Positions 42,408 through 51,044 of a stretch of 64,000 nucleotides of DNA are shown here, one piece after another; within the stretch, counting starts at the first letter, position 1, and each line of letters begins with the position of its first letter. The stretch covers positions 1 to 64,000 of the forward strand of contig CAMLLD010000011.1 in NCBI GenBank assembly GCA_946480785.1, written 5' to 3'. The stretch comes from an uncultured Blastocatellia bacterium (GTDB taxonomy: Bacteria; Acidobacteriota; Blastocatellia; Pyrinomonadales; Pyrinomonadaceae). The notes below the pieces were generated by a model. The model ran no database searches and was not told the origin of the DNA. It worked only from the letters and a program-made list of their open reading frames with translations. Position numbers and translations under genes: made by a program.

Positions 42408-42857
42408 TCAATTCTTACTCGACATCAGAATCGCTTTTCCGTTTTCAATGCGAAACCTCACATAAGCTTCAGGCACTTCCATGAGGGGACCGGCTGCTTC
42501 GTATTCTTTTCCTTCTTCCAATTTAACCGGTGGGCCAACTTCGGGGACCTTCTGCACAAATCCTGGCGGGACGCTGCCGTACGTTATCGCCGGCAGCCCA
42601 CTCGCCGAATTATCCGTGCCGGAAAGCGGCCAGATCTCCCAAATGACCTTTCCTCCACCCGTTTGAATACTCTGCGAAGGCCCAACTTCCCAAACGGTCA
42701 AGAACGCCAGGTGATCACAACACTCAGCGAATTGACCGGCGCTAAACCTAAATACCGGCGGGTTGGTGTGGTTAATTGAAATCGTCAGAGTGCGACAACC
42801 TGAAACGACCACCAGCAGCGTGGACGCAGCCAACCAGATCCATGAACGAGTTTTCAT
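42408..42857 (-). CDS. Lipoprotein of unknown function
   Basis: The signal peptide ends in the lipobox VVSGC (MKTRSWIWLAASTLLVVVSG), so the mature protein is lipid-anchored. The ~125-residue remainder is beta-rich (VFRFSAGQFAECCDHLAFLT, VWEIWPL, VRFRIENGKAILM), ends SSKN, and belongs to no family I recognise. The ATG was set at the export signal; the frame is open a further 23 codons into the intergenic region. It lies 55 bases after the DUF6869 gene on the same strand. Confidence 0.7.
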   Translation of the reverse strand: MKTRSWIWLAASTLLVVVSGCRTLTISINHTNPPVFRFSAGQFAECCDHLAFLTVWEVGPSQSIQTGGGKVIWEIWPLSGTDNSASGLPAITYGSVPPGFVQKVPEVGPPVKLEEGKEYEAAGPLMEVPEAYVRFRIENGKAILMSSKN

Positions 42858-42912
42858 TTCCAAATTTGAAGCGCTATCAGGGTGCCGCTTAGGGCATTTT
42901 CGCACTTCCAGT

Positions 42913-43284
42913 TTACCAAACCTCATGGCGTGCGGCTTGAACTCGCTCCCATACTTCGACAGTCATACTGTTGCGCCAGACGCCGCCGAGTAGATGGTTG
43001 AACTTGGGATCCTTGCGTGCGAGCTCTTCAACTCGTTCGATAAACTCCGGACCTTGTTTGGCAAGTAAATCCTCAAGCGGGCCAGCCGCCAGAACCCCAA
43101 TAGCCGTATCTGATAGATCGCGTTTGTAAACTGTGGTGATGAACCGCCAAAGGTGCTCGCCCTGGCGGTCTAGCGACCAGTCAATCACTTGCTCGATGGC
43201 CCACCAGTTGGATTCACGTTCCGGAGTCCCCTCATCTGCTTCCGTACCGGCGAGCCAAGCGTCAACTATCTCGTTCAGATCCAT
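42913..43284 (-). CDS. DUF6869-domain protein
   Basis: The 123-residue acidic cytoplasmic protein has the pattern of DUF6869: WWAIEQVIDWSLDR at ~27-40, LAAGPLEDLLAKQGPEFIER at ~65-84, and ARKDPKFNHLLGGVWRNSM at ~89-107. The domain has no known biochemical function and often occurs in immunity- or toxin-related contexts; no toxin is adjacent here. It has no signal peptide or membrane segment. Confidence 0.75.
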   Translation of the reverse strand: MDLNEIVDAWLAGTEADEGTPERESNWWAIEQVIDWSLDRQGEHLWRFITTVYKRDLSDTAIGVLAAGPLEDLLAKQGPEFIERVEELARKDPKFNHLLGGVWRNSMTVEVWERVQAARHEVW

Positions 43285-43407
43285 TCTTATTTGCTTTCGC
43301 CCAGAGGATAACTAAGTTGCGCCGGGGAAACTAGAAGGCTCGGACACGCCCAAATCGGTCTTTTCGTTTATAGGTCTGCTCGAATAATATGGATCGCCGG
43401 TGGACTT

Positions 43408-43665
43408 ATGGGATTTCTTCGGTTCATCTGGAAAGACGTACTGTCGCTCCATCCCGCGATTAAAATTGTTGGCTTGGTTGTGATCGCTCTCGTCGTTAGG
43501 GTTTGGTATGTCGGCGTAGGATGGTGGACCCGGCCCGTCAACGTTGCGCCTTGGTACGTGCAGCCCCGTATGCGCCCACGTCTGGAGTTTTATGGAGTCC
43601 TCGTTGGCCTGGCTCTGCTCTGCTATATCATCTATGCCGCAGAGCGCTATCGTAAGAGTCGTTGA
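43408..43665 (+). CDS. Small membrane protein, two helices
   Basis: The 85-residue protein has two hydrophobic segments (KIVGLVVIALVVRVWYVGVG at ~19-38 and FYGVLVGLALLCYIIYAAE at ~60-78) joined by a Pro/Arg-rich loop. No family is recognised. Its TGA overlaps the TTG start of the next gene (TTGA), so the two are probably co-translated. Confidence 0.6.
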   Translation: MGFLRFIWKDVLSLHPAIKIVGLVVIALVVRVWYVGVGWWTRPVNVAPWYVQPRMRPRLEFYGVLVGLALLCYIIYAAERYRKSR

Positions 43666-44480
43666 AGCTGCCTAAATCAACCTTTAGAATCCTGTTGCCG
43701 TCAGTCTATTTTGTTGTCGGACTGTTGCCCATCGTTGGCATACTCATAACGATAGCGGAGGGGCCGAATCCTTTCGACTTTTTGTTTTTCGCGTCCGATC
43801 CAGGTCTATGGTTGCTTGATCTGATCGATCGTCACGTCGTACACCTACCCGCGTTCCCCGGGTTGCTCGAATGGCTAATCGTAGTGCTCGTGAATGTCGG
43901 TATTTATTTCCTGGTTGGGTGGGCACTTGATGTAATTGTTAACCGCTATTTAAGACGACCGTCGACACTCCCGATTCTCATCATACTCGTGACCGGCGTC
44001 ACCGCCTTCGGGCAAACGAAATCTTACGTGTCGACGCACAAAGGAATACGAGCTTTGGTTGTGCCGGTCGGAAGGGAAAACCTGGTGGAGGTTCGTTCCG
44101 CTGCGGGCGTGCTCCTGCGTCGCAAAGACTTTACGTCACCAGATCACCAACATGGTGCACGCGTCGATCACGTCGAATGGACCGCTGACGGTCGCTTCCT
44201 GGTATTCACCACAAGTAGCTCAGGAGGTCATCAACCCTGGCACGTAGCAACCTACTTCTACAGCGCCCGGCGCAATCGCTTCTACAGCGTTGATGAGATT
44301 GCCGGCGCCATCGTCTCCGACTTTACCTTACGTGACGACGTACTCACGACCACGCGGTTAGGCGCAACTCCCGAGGACCGCGAACCAGTTACTCTGTTCC
44401 TGCATCCGCGCGGTGGTGGTTACTCGTACCGCAGCGTTTCCAGCGGATCGACTCGCGTGGCGCGCCGCGCCGGTAAGTAA
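43662..44480 (+). CDS. Membrane protein with extracytoplasmic beta-rich domain
   Basis: Starting at a TTG in the overlap with the preceding gene, it has three hydrophobic segments (~9-31, ~70-88 and ~102-118). A ~150-residue domain follows that reads like WD40/TolB-type strands (GIRALVVPVGRENLVEVRSA, HVEWTADGRFLVFTTSSSGG). The last 20 residues are encoded in a 61-base overlap with the convergent ADOP permease gene and look low in structure. No family is recognised. Together with the upstream gene it forms a two-gene membrane unit. Confidence 0.55.
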   Translation: MKLPKSTFRILLPSVYFVVGLLPIVGILITIAEGPNPFDFLFFASDPGLWLLDLIDRHVVHLPAFPGLLEWLIVVLVNVGIYFLVGWALDVIVNRYLRRPSTLPILIILVTGVTAFGQTKSYVSTHKGIRALVVPVGRENLVEVRSAAGVLLRRKDFTSPDHQHGARVDHVEWTADGRFLVFTTSSSGGHQPWHVATYFYSARRNRFYSVDEIAGAIVSDFTLRDDVLTTTRLGATPEDREPVTLFLHPRGGGYSYRSVSSGSTRVARRAGK

Positions 44481-46900
44481 CACGCCAAGAGAGTCACGCC
44501 CACCAGTAGCGTGGTCACGACGCCAATCGTGAGCGGGTCGCTGGTCGTCACGCCAACGAGCATACTCGCTAACACTCGCGCCACGGCGAGTGACACCGGA
44601 ATCCCAATCACCACACCGATCAAAACGAGCTTCATCCCCTGTCTCAACACGAGCGCGAGAACGTTGTACGCCTGTGCGCCGAGCGCCATGCGAATGCCGA
44701 TTTCGCGCGTGCGTTGGACCACCAGCCACGACATCACGCCATAGAGCCCAATCACCGCGAGCATGAGAGCCAAACCGCCGAGCGCAGTCGCGCCGTGTGA
44801 CGCGGCAGACATGATGGTCTGTTCTCTCGCGATTTTCTCTTCAAACGTTCTCACGGAAAGTCGCAACACGGGCTCGACCGCATAAGCCTCACGCCGCGCA
44901 AGATCTTTCAGCGCCGCAGCGTCCGTCGTGGTACGCACGAGCACCGTCGTATCCATTTCGCCAGGCTCGGCGCCGGGTGTATAGACAATGAGCCGCGGCG
45001 TATCTCCCGATCGATTGATCTGATTGTCGTGCGCAACGCCGACCACTTGCGCCGAAGAAAAGATCATCTTCGTGCTGCCGTCGCGCATCGGTTGCTCGAT
45101 GCGTAACAACTTGCCGAGCGCGCTCTCGCCGGGCCAGAGATTTCGCGCCGTCGACTCGCTGACGATAAGCACCGGCGTCTGTGCCTTTTCCTCCTCGACG
45201 GTAAACGCACGTCCGAGCACGAGCGGCGTCCCAATCGTGTCCAGAAACGACGCGGGAATTTCTTCAATCGGCACGCGCGAGTACTGCTGTGGCGCAACGC
45301 CGCCCTGGTCCAATAACGTGATGATGCCGCGACCAACATCAACGCGATCGAGACTGACGCTCTTCACGCCCGGCAACGCGGCGAGCCGCGTCATCAACTG
45401 CTGCTGAAACACCTTCGCGCGTTCCGCGTCATAACCACTCAATTCCACACTGTAATCCACGGACAACAGGTTCTTCGCGGCATAACCCGGATCAGTCGTT
45501 AAGTTGAGCTGCACGCTGCGCAACAACAGTCCGGCTGAAATCAGCAGCACAAAACAGATCGACACTTGCGCGACCACCAGCGCGCTCGTCAATCGCGATC
45601 GCGCGGACCGTCCGCTCGCCGTTGCGCCTTCCGACTTCACCACGCCGATCAAATCGGAGCGCGTGGCGCGCAACGCCGGCACGAGCCCAAACGCGATCCC
45701 GCTCAATAGCGCCAGCCCAAAGGAATAAGCACAGACGCGCCAGTCAGGCGTGAGATCGATAACGATCCGCACCATGTCTCCGCCACCGTAGTGCCTGAAA
45801 ACCACGGACAGAAACAGGTTGAGACTCCACCACGCGAGCAGCACTCCCGCGGCCCCGCCCACGATGCTCAACACCAAACTCTCGGTCAGTAACTGTCTGA
45901 TCAAGCGCCAACGACTCGCGCCGAGGCACAATCGCACACCGATCTCTTTCTGTCGCGCGATCGCTCGCGCGAGCTGCATGTTCGCGATGTTGAGACACGC
46001 GATCAGGAGGATGAGTCCGGTCGCGCCGAGGACCATGCCGATGAACATCCACGCTTCGAGTGGGAGCTTCATGTCGTTGATCGGATCGACGGCAATCGTT
46101 CTCGTTGGACCACCGCGCGCTGGAACATCGAATTGGCCCAACAAAACATTCATCTCGGTGTGCGCTTCGGACGCGGTCTTGCCCGGCTTGAGATGCGCGT
46201 AAATGCTGAGCCACGCAAAGTCGCGCCCGCCGTACCAGTCTCTCTTTTCGGGAGCGACGCGTTCGAACTGGACCGTCGGCATTGCCGCACGCATCGCGAG
46301 TGGCAGCCAGATGTCAGGCATCTCGTGCCTGAGACCGATGAAGTCGGGATGAGTTATCCCGATCACGGTGAACGGTCTGCCATTCAACTTGATGCTTTTA
46401 CCGACGAGCTGTGCGTCACTGCCGAAGCGTCGCTGCCAGAAGCCATTACTCAACACGACCACAGCATCACGACCGGGAACACTGTTCTCTTCGGCGGTGA
46501 AGAAGCGTCCGAGCTGCGTGCTGCCGCCGAGCATCGTGAAGTAATTGTCGGAAACGAAGTTGCCGAGAATCTCTTCCGGATCGTTGTTGGGCCTGTTTTC
46601 GCCGAGCAGAAAATGCTCTTCTTCGTAAACGGCCAGCACGTCGGAGAACGATTGGTTGTGATCGCGAATGTAGGTGTAGTCGGGGAATGAAAACGCATCC
46701 GAGCGCCGCGCGCCTTCTTCAAAGAAGAGACGCACAATCGACTCCGGCTGCTTGACCGGCAAAGGGCGCAACAGAATGTTGAAGACACTGAAGATCGCAG
46801 CGTTCACACCGATACCAAGCGCGAGCGTCGCGATTACAACTAGAGTGAATCCCGGCCGCTTCAACAGACTGCGAACGCTATATCGTAAATCTCGAAACAT
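44420..46900 (-). CDS. ADOP-type ABC permease (acidobacterial duplicated orphan permease)
   Basis: The 826-residue membrane protein contains two MacB-like halves. Each has a periplasmic core domain and FtsX helices. The first begins LRYSVRSLLKRPGFTLVVIA, with LILLIACLNIANMQLARAIARQ and REIGVRLCLGASR; the second ends with VIGLYGVMSWLVVQRTREIG, IRMALGAQ and PARRATRVDPLETLRYE. The N-terminal FRDLRYSVRSLL plus this duplication defines the ADOP group, which occurs without a cognate ATPase gene beside it, as here. The role (secondary-metabolite or peptide efflux) is unknown. It is convergent with the membrane-protein pair. Confidence 0.92.
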   Translation of the reverse strand: MFRDLRYSVRSLLKRPGFTLVVIATLALGIGVNAAIFSVFNILLRPLPVKQPESIVRLFFEEGARRSDAFSFPDYTYIRDHNQSFSDVLAVYEEEHFLLGENRPNNDPEEILGNFVSDNYFTMLGGSTQLGRFFTAEENSVPGRDAVVVLSNGFWQRRFGSDAQLVGKSIKLNGRPFTVIGITHPDFIGLRHEMPDIWLPLAMRAAMPTVQFERVAPEKRDWYGGRDFAWLSIYAHLKPGKTASEAHTEMNVLLGQFDVPARGGPTRTIAVDPINDMKLPLEAWMFIGMVLGATGLILLIACLNIANMQLARAIARQKEIGVRLCLGASRWRLIRQLLTESLVLSIVGGAAGVLLAWWSLNLFLSVVFRHYGGGDMVRIVIDLTPDWRVCAYSFGLALLSGIAFGLVPALRATRSDLIGVVKSEGATASGRSARSRLTSALVVAQVSICFVLLISAGLLLRSVQLNLTTDPGYAAKNLLSVDYSVELSGYDAERAKVFQQQLMTRLAALPGVKSVSLDRVDVGRGIITLLDQGGVAPQQYSRVPIEEIPASFLDTIGTPLVLGRAFTVEEEKAQTPVLIVSESTARNLWPGESALGKLLRIEQPMRDGSTKMIFSSAQVVGVAHDNQINRSGDTPRLIVYTPGAEPGEMDTTVLVRTTTDAAALKDLARREAYAVEPVLRLSVRTFEEKIAREQTIMSAASHGATALGGLALMLAVIGLYGVMSWLVVQRTREIGIRMALGAQAYNVLALVLRQGMKLVLIGVVIGIPVSLAVARVLASMLVGVTTSDPLTIGVVTTLLVGVTLLACYLPARRATRVDPLETLRYE

Positions 46901-47002
46901 ACGTGTGCCTTAATCCCTTCGGTAGGAGTCAAACTCTAAGACGACTCGGAGTCTTCGTTATTAACAACGACGCAGCGCGAAAATAGGTTGCGTGAGGATA
47001 AG

Positions 47003-47668
47003 TTAGCGCCGCCGCCTCATGCTGTATGCCGTGAACTCGATCGGCTCGCGTATCTCGCCGCTGCGGTAGAGTTGTAACAAGTCTTTGCGGCGCTCGATCT
47101 CTGAATCATCTACATCGGGTGCTTCGATGAGCCGGTGAAGATCCGCTTCAACCTGCTCTCTCGTTTCGTTCTTCAGCGCCAGCAGCGTCAAACCGGTGAA
47201 CGGGAAGCGCTCGAAGTTGTCGAGCAGAAACTCGCGCAACGCAGAGCTGCGACGCAGGTGAAACATGATGAGGCGATCGACGCCGCGCACGGGATATTCG
47301 GGAAAGGCCGCGGCGTGCATCAAGGCCGAGGCGAAGTTATTGAGAATGAGCTCGGCCATCGCTCTGATCTCGTCCAGTGGGACTTCATCGCCTGGCTTCC
47401 ACTCAGCCGCGCTGTAAAAGTAAGGTCGCAATTTCGGGTGCTGGACGAAGAGCAGTAGATGGTTTGAAGTCTCAGTGACAGCTCGTTGGATCAGATATAG
47501 ATCGGGTTGCTTCTGGGCGATCTCCAACTGCCGCACCGCAGTATCGATTTGTTCTTTCGCAATCCGAAGCTGTTTGCGGAAGACAGAGAAGTTCAGCAAG
47601 CCCACGATCACGAGCAGCAGCGTGCCCATGAAACCAAGCACACCGATCACTTCGATCCCCATTCCCAT
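47003..47668 (-). CDS. Membrane-anchored protein of unknown function
   Basis: The protein has one N-terminal transmembrane helix (~5-27, VIGVLGFMGTLLLVIVGLLN), a coiled segment (RKQLRIAKEQIDTAVRQLEI) and a ~150-residue cytoplasmic helical domain (AELILNNFASALMHAAAFPE, FPFTGLTLLALKNET). It resembles hypothetical membrane-tethered proteins sometimes annotated as DUF6082-like; I cannot confirm that. The C-terminus is Arg-rich. It lies 12 bases after the acetyltransferase gene on the same strand, so it is probably co-transcribed. Confidence 0.65.
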   Translation of the reverse strand: MGMGIEVIGVLGFMGTLLLVIVGLLNFSVFRKQLRIAKEQIDTAVRQLEIAQKQPDLYLIQRAVTETSNHLLLFVQHPKLRPYFYSAAEWKPGDEVPLDEIRAMAELILNNFASALMHAAAFPEYPVRGVDRLIMFHLRRSSALREFLLDNFERFPFTGLTLLALKNETREQVEADLHRLIEAPDVDDSEIERRKDLLQLYRSGEIREPIEFTAYSMRRRR

Positions 47669-47680
47669 CTGTCTCCTCGG

Positions 47681-48229
47681 TTACGACGTTACGCTGCGGG
47701 CAGAGCGCGCCTTCCACTCCTCTGCCGTGATGGCCCATCTTTCGTGATCGCGCCAACGGCCGGCAAGCTTTAGGTATCGCGGCGAGAAACCCTCCAGCCG
47801 AAATCCACATCGCTGCACGAGCTGGCGCGACGCTTGGTTGTCAGGTTGAATGTTCGCTTCGAGCCGGTGTAGTCGGTGACGAACAAACGCCTCGGCCAGC
47901 ACGGCGATAAGTCCTCTCGTCATGTAACCATGTCCGTTGTGCGGCACGAAGGCATAATAGCCAAGATAGCCGGAGCAAAATGCTCCGCGCACGATCTCGT
48001 TGATGTTTATTACACCCGCGAGCTCGCCGGCTTCAGTGCAGACCCAATATCCGAGGTGCCGTTCGCTCTGTAGCCGTGCGAGATTTTCCCTGAACGCAAG
48101 CTCGGTATTTGGCGGCGCGGCCCAATGGCGATGGAGTTTTCGGCTGCTAGCCACAGCAGCCAAAAATTCGGCTTGCCTCCGCACCGAAGGTTTTTCGAGA
48201 AGGGAATATTTCACGATCGTGCGGGCCAT
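47681..48229 (-). CDS. GNAT-family N-acetyltransferase (RimJ/RimL-like)
   Basis: This is an acetyl-CoA-dependent transferase of the RimJ/RimL branch. It has WVCTEAGELAGVININEIVR (beta2-beta4), the acetyl-CoA region GYYAFVPHNGHGYMTRGLIA with Q/RxxGxG/A-like spacing, and RLEANIQPDNQASRQLVQRC followed by GFRLEGF. The 182 residues fit. The substrate is unknown: ribosomal protein N-termini, antibiotics or small amines are all possible. It is followed by the membrane-anchored unknown. Confidence 0.88.
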   Translation of the reverse strand: MARTIVKYSLLEKPSVRRQAEFLAAVASSRKLHRHWAAPPNTELAFRENLARLQSERHLGYWVCTEAGELAGVININEIVRGAFCSGYLGYYAFVPHNGHGYMTRGLIAVLAEAFVRHRLHRLEANIQPDNQASRQLVQRCGFRLEGFSPRYLKLAGRWRDHERWAITAEEWKARSARSVTS

Positions 48230-48293
48230 TAAATGCCAGCCTTGAGTTGTTTTATATCGAAACTATCGTAACGCGAGTTAGCAGACCAAGATA

Positions 48294-48965
48294 ATGAAAA
48301 AACTTTTTCAGTCCGCTTTGTTGACGGCTCTCGGGTTTACCTGGAGTTGCGCGCCAACGTACCCAGACCCGCAACTGAATGGCCCAATCGGCATCGTTCG
48401 CTTCCCCGATCCCTGGATCAAGGTGATCGGCAACGAGAGGCGCGGACTCAACGACAACATACAGTACGTGGTCCGCAAATCAACTCGCGGTGAGCTACTT
48501 CTTGCCGTCAAGCAAGGTTTCACGGGCGAAGAGTTCGGCAAAGAATTTACTGACTTTCCCGTAAAGTCTCCCGACTACGACTACTACAGCGACAATCAAT
48601 TCGCCGTGAGCCTTGATGGCGCGTATCGCGTCAGGCAAGCAGGCCCCGAAGAGTGGAACACTGCGACCAAGGTCCTCCACAGCTACCACATCATAAATCC
48701 CTCTAAAGACTCTCAAACAAACGAAGGTGTGCGATACAAGGATCGCCTGTATCGCAAATCAGGCGAGTCGTGGGGGAATACAGTCGCGCTCGTGTCACCG
48801 CGCGGGACTTGGATTGCGGTCTTCAGTTGGTCCAGTAAGGAATGCTGCCCGAGAGATAAGACGGCTCGTCAGGAGCACTCTTCATCAAGCGGTTATCGAT
48901 CTTGCGGCGCGTCTTGCCGGCGCTCGCAGATGTGCCAGAGAACTCCTGAAGGATCCACCACGTAG
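48294..48965 (+). CDS. Lipoprotein-like hypothetical with doubtful C-terminus
   Basis: The N-terminus is a probable signal with a Cys near residue 19 (LLTALGFTWSCAP), followed by a beta-rich domain to about residue 180 (WIKVIGNERRGLNDNIQYVV, and GTWIAVFSWSSKE). The last ~40 residues (CCPRDKTARQEHSSSSGYRS) are Ser/Cys/Arg-rich, unlike the rest, and are encoded partly over the 3' end of the convergent glyoxalase gene (73-base overlap). A frameshift or truncation near 48840 would explain this. No family is recognised. Confidence 0.55.
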   Translation: MKKLFQSALLTALGFTWSCAPTYPDPQLNGPIGIVRFPDPWIKVIGNERRGLNDNIQYVVRKSTRGELLLAVKQGFTGEEFGKEFTDFPVKSPDYDYYSDNQFAVSLDGAYRVRQAGPEEWNTATKVLHSYHIINPSKDSQTNEGVRYKDRLYRKSGESWGNTVALVSPRGTWIAVFSWSSKECCPRDKTARQEHSSSSGYRSCGASCRRSQMCQRTPEGSTT

Positions 48966-49285
48966 GCGACGCGAAGTCCCCAGGGCTGTAAAGCCGGCGG
49001 CTTCGGCGCGGGCACACCGAAGCGTGTTGTGAGATCGAGTGATTCGATGTGTGCCCACCACTGGTCCAGATCATCAACCATGAGTTGCATCATGAAGTTG
49101 CCGGCCCAGTCTTCCTGAAAGTAGCGCTGCAGAATGAATCCACCCGAGCCGGCATTGAATATCGCGACCTCGCTGTCTAGGACCTTTTCGAAACCAAGCG
49201 CTTCATAAAAACCCTTCGAGATCTCGAAATCTTTCGCCGGCATGAAGGGACGTGCCAGCTCTGTACCTGTGAATTTTGTAGTCAT
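48893..49285 (-). CDS. VOC-family (glyoxalase-like) protein
   Basis: The 130-residue protein has the paired beta-alpha-beta-beta-beta modules of the vicinal-oxygen-chelate superfamily: ARPFMPAKDFEISKGFYEAL then GFEKV; FILQRYFQEDW; and VAYVVDPSGVLWHICERR with a Pro-Ser-Gly-x-x-W/H end. Metal ligands of true glyoxalases are only partly present, so it may be a bleomycin-resistance-like binding protein. The function is unassigned. It is convergent with the lipoprotein-like gene. Confidence 0.85.
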   Translation of the reverse strand: MTTKFTGTELARPFMPAKDFEISKGFYEALGFEKVLDSEVAIFNAGSGGFILQRYFQEDWAGNFMMQLMVDDLDQWWAHIESLDLTTRFGVPAPKPPALQPWGLRVAYVVDPSGVLWHICERRQDAPQDR

Positions 49286-49424
49286 CGGTTTTCAGTATAT
49301 CGGCTGTAACACTGGTCTAACTCAATAGTCGCACGTTGACAGTTAGGTGAAGCTTCGCATAGTGTCGTCGGCAACCTTGCAGACTCAGAATATGTTTCAG
49401 CCAATTCCCTCAAGGAGCAAACTC

Positions 49425-50120
49425 ATGATCCGTCAAAAGCATTATCGCAAACTCTTCGTCACGCCGTTGCTGGCGCTGATGGTTCTCATCAACTTCGTCC
49501 CTAATCGCCCCACACTCGCTAATCCCCCAACGCCAGCTGATAAAGTGATCTCGATCGCGGAAGCGCGCAGTCTGCCGCTGGGCACTGTGGTCACGATCGA
49601 TGGTTCAGTTACCGTACCGTCCGGCGCATTCAGCTCGAGCACCTTCGATCAGGGCTTCGCTATCCAGGATCGCACCGGTGGTATCTACGTCAGCACGTCT
49701 GACAATCTCGGATTTTCGCTGCGGCAACAGGTGCGCGTCACCGGCACGCTCGCAGACACTGTGTTGCCCGGTCTGCTCGTGCTCGTCAACGTGACGGACG
49801 CAAAAGCTCACGGGAGTGGTCCAAAGGTGCAGCCGCAGCCGGTCGCGACCGGAGCCGTGGGTGAAACGACCGAAGGCAGCATCGTTCGGATCACGGGAAC
49901 GATCTCGCAACCCATCGTCAACGATTTGCCGTTTGGTTTCATCATCGTCGTTAACGACGGTTCCGGCGACCTGAACGTGTTCGTCTGCGCTTCGACGGGT
50001 ATCGATGTGAGCGGCCTGAGTCAGGGACAGACGATCGAGGTGACCGGCTTCAGCGGTCAGTTCGCGGATCACTTCGAAGTCGATCCACGCATCCAGGACG
50101 ACATCAAAGTCGTGCCTTGA
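49425..50120 (+). CDS. Secreted protein with two OB-fold-like modules
   Basis: A signal peptide (KLFVTPLLALMVLINFVPN, ending TLANP) precedes two repeated modules. The first has VISIAEARSLPLGTVVTIDG, FAIQDRTGGIYVSTS and RQQVRVTGTLADT; the second has GSIVRITGTISQPIVNDL, IIVVNDGSGDLNVFV and GQTIEVTGFSGQF. Such G-T-V-T/DxxGGIxV patterns are those of exported OB-fold (YhcR/DNA-binding-like or DUF5689-like) domains. The ATG was set by AGGAG seven bases upstream; a 26-codon in-frame extension has no export signal. Binding partners are unknown. Confidence 0.75.
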   Translation: MIRQKHYRKLFVTPLLALMVLINFVPNRPTLANPPTPADKVISIAEARSLPLGTVVTIDGSVTVPSGAFSSSTFDQGFAIQDRTGGIYVSTSDNLGFSLRQQVRVTGTLADTVLPGLLVLVNVTDAKAHGSGPKVQPQPVATGAVGETTEGSIVRITGTISQPIVNDLPFGFIIVVNDGSGDLNVFVCASTGIDVSGLSQGQTIEVTGFSGQFADHFEVDPRIQDDIKVVP

Positions 50121-50208
50121 TCTGCCGCTGAAAGTCGTGAACCGATCTGCGCCGCTGAAAGTCGTGCGTTTGATCTTCCGCTGCTTTCTCCCGACCGGTT
50201 TCGCGTAA

Positions 50209-51024
50209 CTACTGGGGTCGCTGCGAGAGTCGTGTTGTCTCGTTGAAGGCTTCCTCGTATTGTCGTTGGAATTCACGTTTCTGCCGAACGTCGCCGGACA
50301 TTTCCGCCAACTTCGACAGTTCGAGCAGAAGGTTCGTCTTATAGGACCACGCGCTTTCGCTTTCGGGCGTCAGGCCGACTGCGATGTTCGCCATTTCCAG
50401 GCCGTGGTTGGCGCACTCTTGAGCCCGTTCAAAGTCAGCCCGGTCTTTGGGCATGCGGTATTTGACGTACGCTCTATTTCCGCGCGCAGGCATGACCGTG
50501 ATTTTATTACCCGGCAGTTCCGTTATCTTGAACGAACAATCCCAGTCTTTCGACGCGAGCACTACAAACGCCTCGGCGCGTTTCTCGTTCGGCATCGAAG
50601 CGTCACGAGCGCGTTGCATTATCCATTCATACAACTGTTCCTCATCCTTCACGGCGCCGTAGAGGTACGCGATTGCTTTGTAAGCTTCATCATCACCGGG
50701 GACACGCTCGAGGATTCTCTTGTAGGCGACTATGGCCGCGCGTGCTATGGCCACGTTCTCCGGGGTGAAGTCGCCGGGTTTGTACTGCGCATGAATCGTG
50801 CGCGCCACGAACATCGGCGCGGTCCTGTTTTGCGGATCGAGCAGCAGCGCCTTTTCGGAATGGGCCTGCGCCTCCGCAAAGTTCCCTTCCCTATAAGATC
50901 GAGCGGCTTCATTCAACTCATTCCTGGCTTGCGCTTTTGCTTCCTCAGAAACGGGCGTGGGAGTTTGCGCCGGCACTGCGGCCGCCAGCGCGATCGTGAT
51001 GGTCAGGCAAGTTAAAAGTTTCAT
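50209..51024 (-). CDS. Secreted TPR-like protein
   Basis: The signal peptide (MKLLTCLTITIALAAAVPAQ) is followed by TPR helices (NELNEAARSYREGNFAEAQA, AYKRILERVPGDDEAYKAIA). The second half is helical with a Cys pair (DWDCSFKI, ECANHGLE) and ends in a coiled region (RQKREFQRQYEEAFNETTRL). It resembles uncharacterised acidobacterial lipoprotein-free TPR proteins. The upstream spacer contains the 15-mer CCGCTGAAAGTCGTG twice, directly after the convergent OB-fold gene. Confidence 0.8.
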   Translation of the reverse strand: MKLLTCLTITIALAAAVPAQTPTPVSEEAKAQARNELNEAARSYREGNFAEAQAHSEKALLLDPQNRTAPMFVARTIHAQYKPGDFTPENVAIARAAIVAYKRILERVPGDDEAYKAIAYLYGAVKDEEQLYEWIMQRARDASMPNEKRAEAFVVLASKDWDCSFKITELPGNKITVMPARGNRAYVKYRMPKDRADFERAQECANHGLEMANIAVGLTPESESAWSYKTNLLLELSKLAEMSGDVRQKREFQRQYEEAFNETTRLSQRPQ

Positions 51025-51044
51025 TGAGGTATGCTCCGTGAAGT

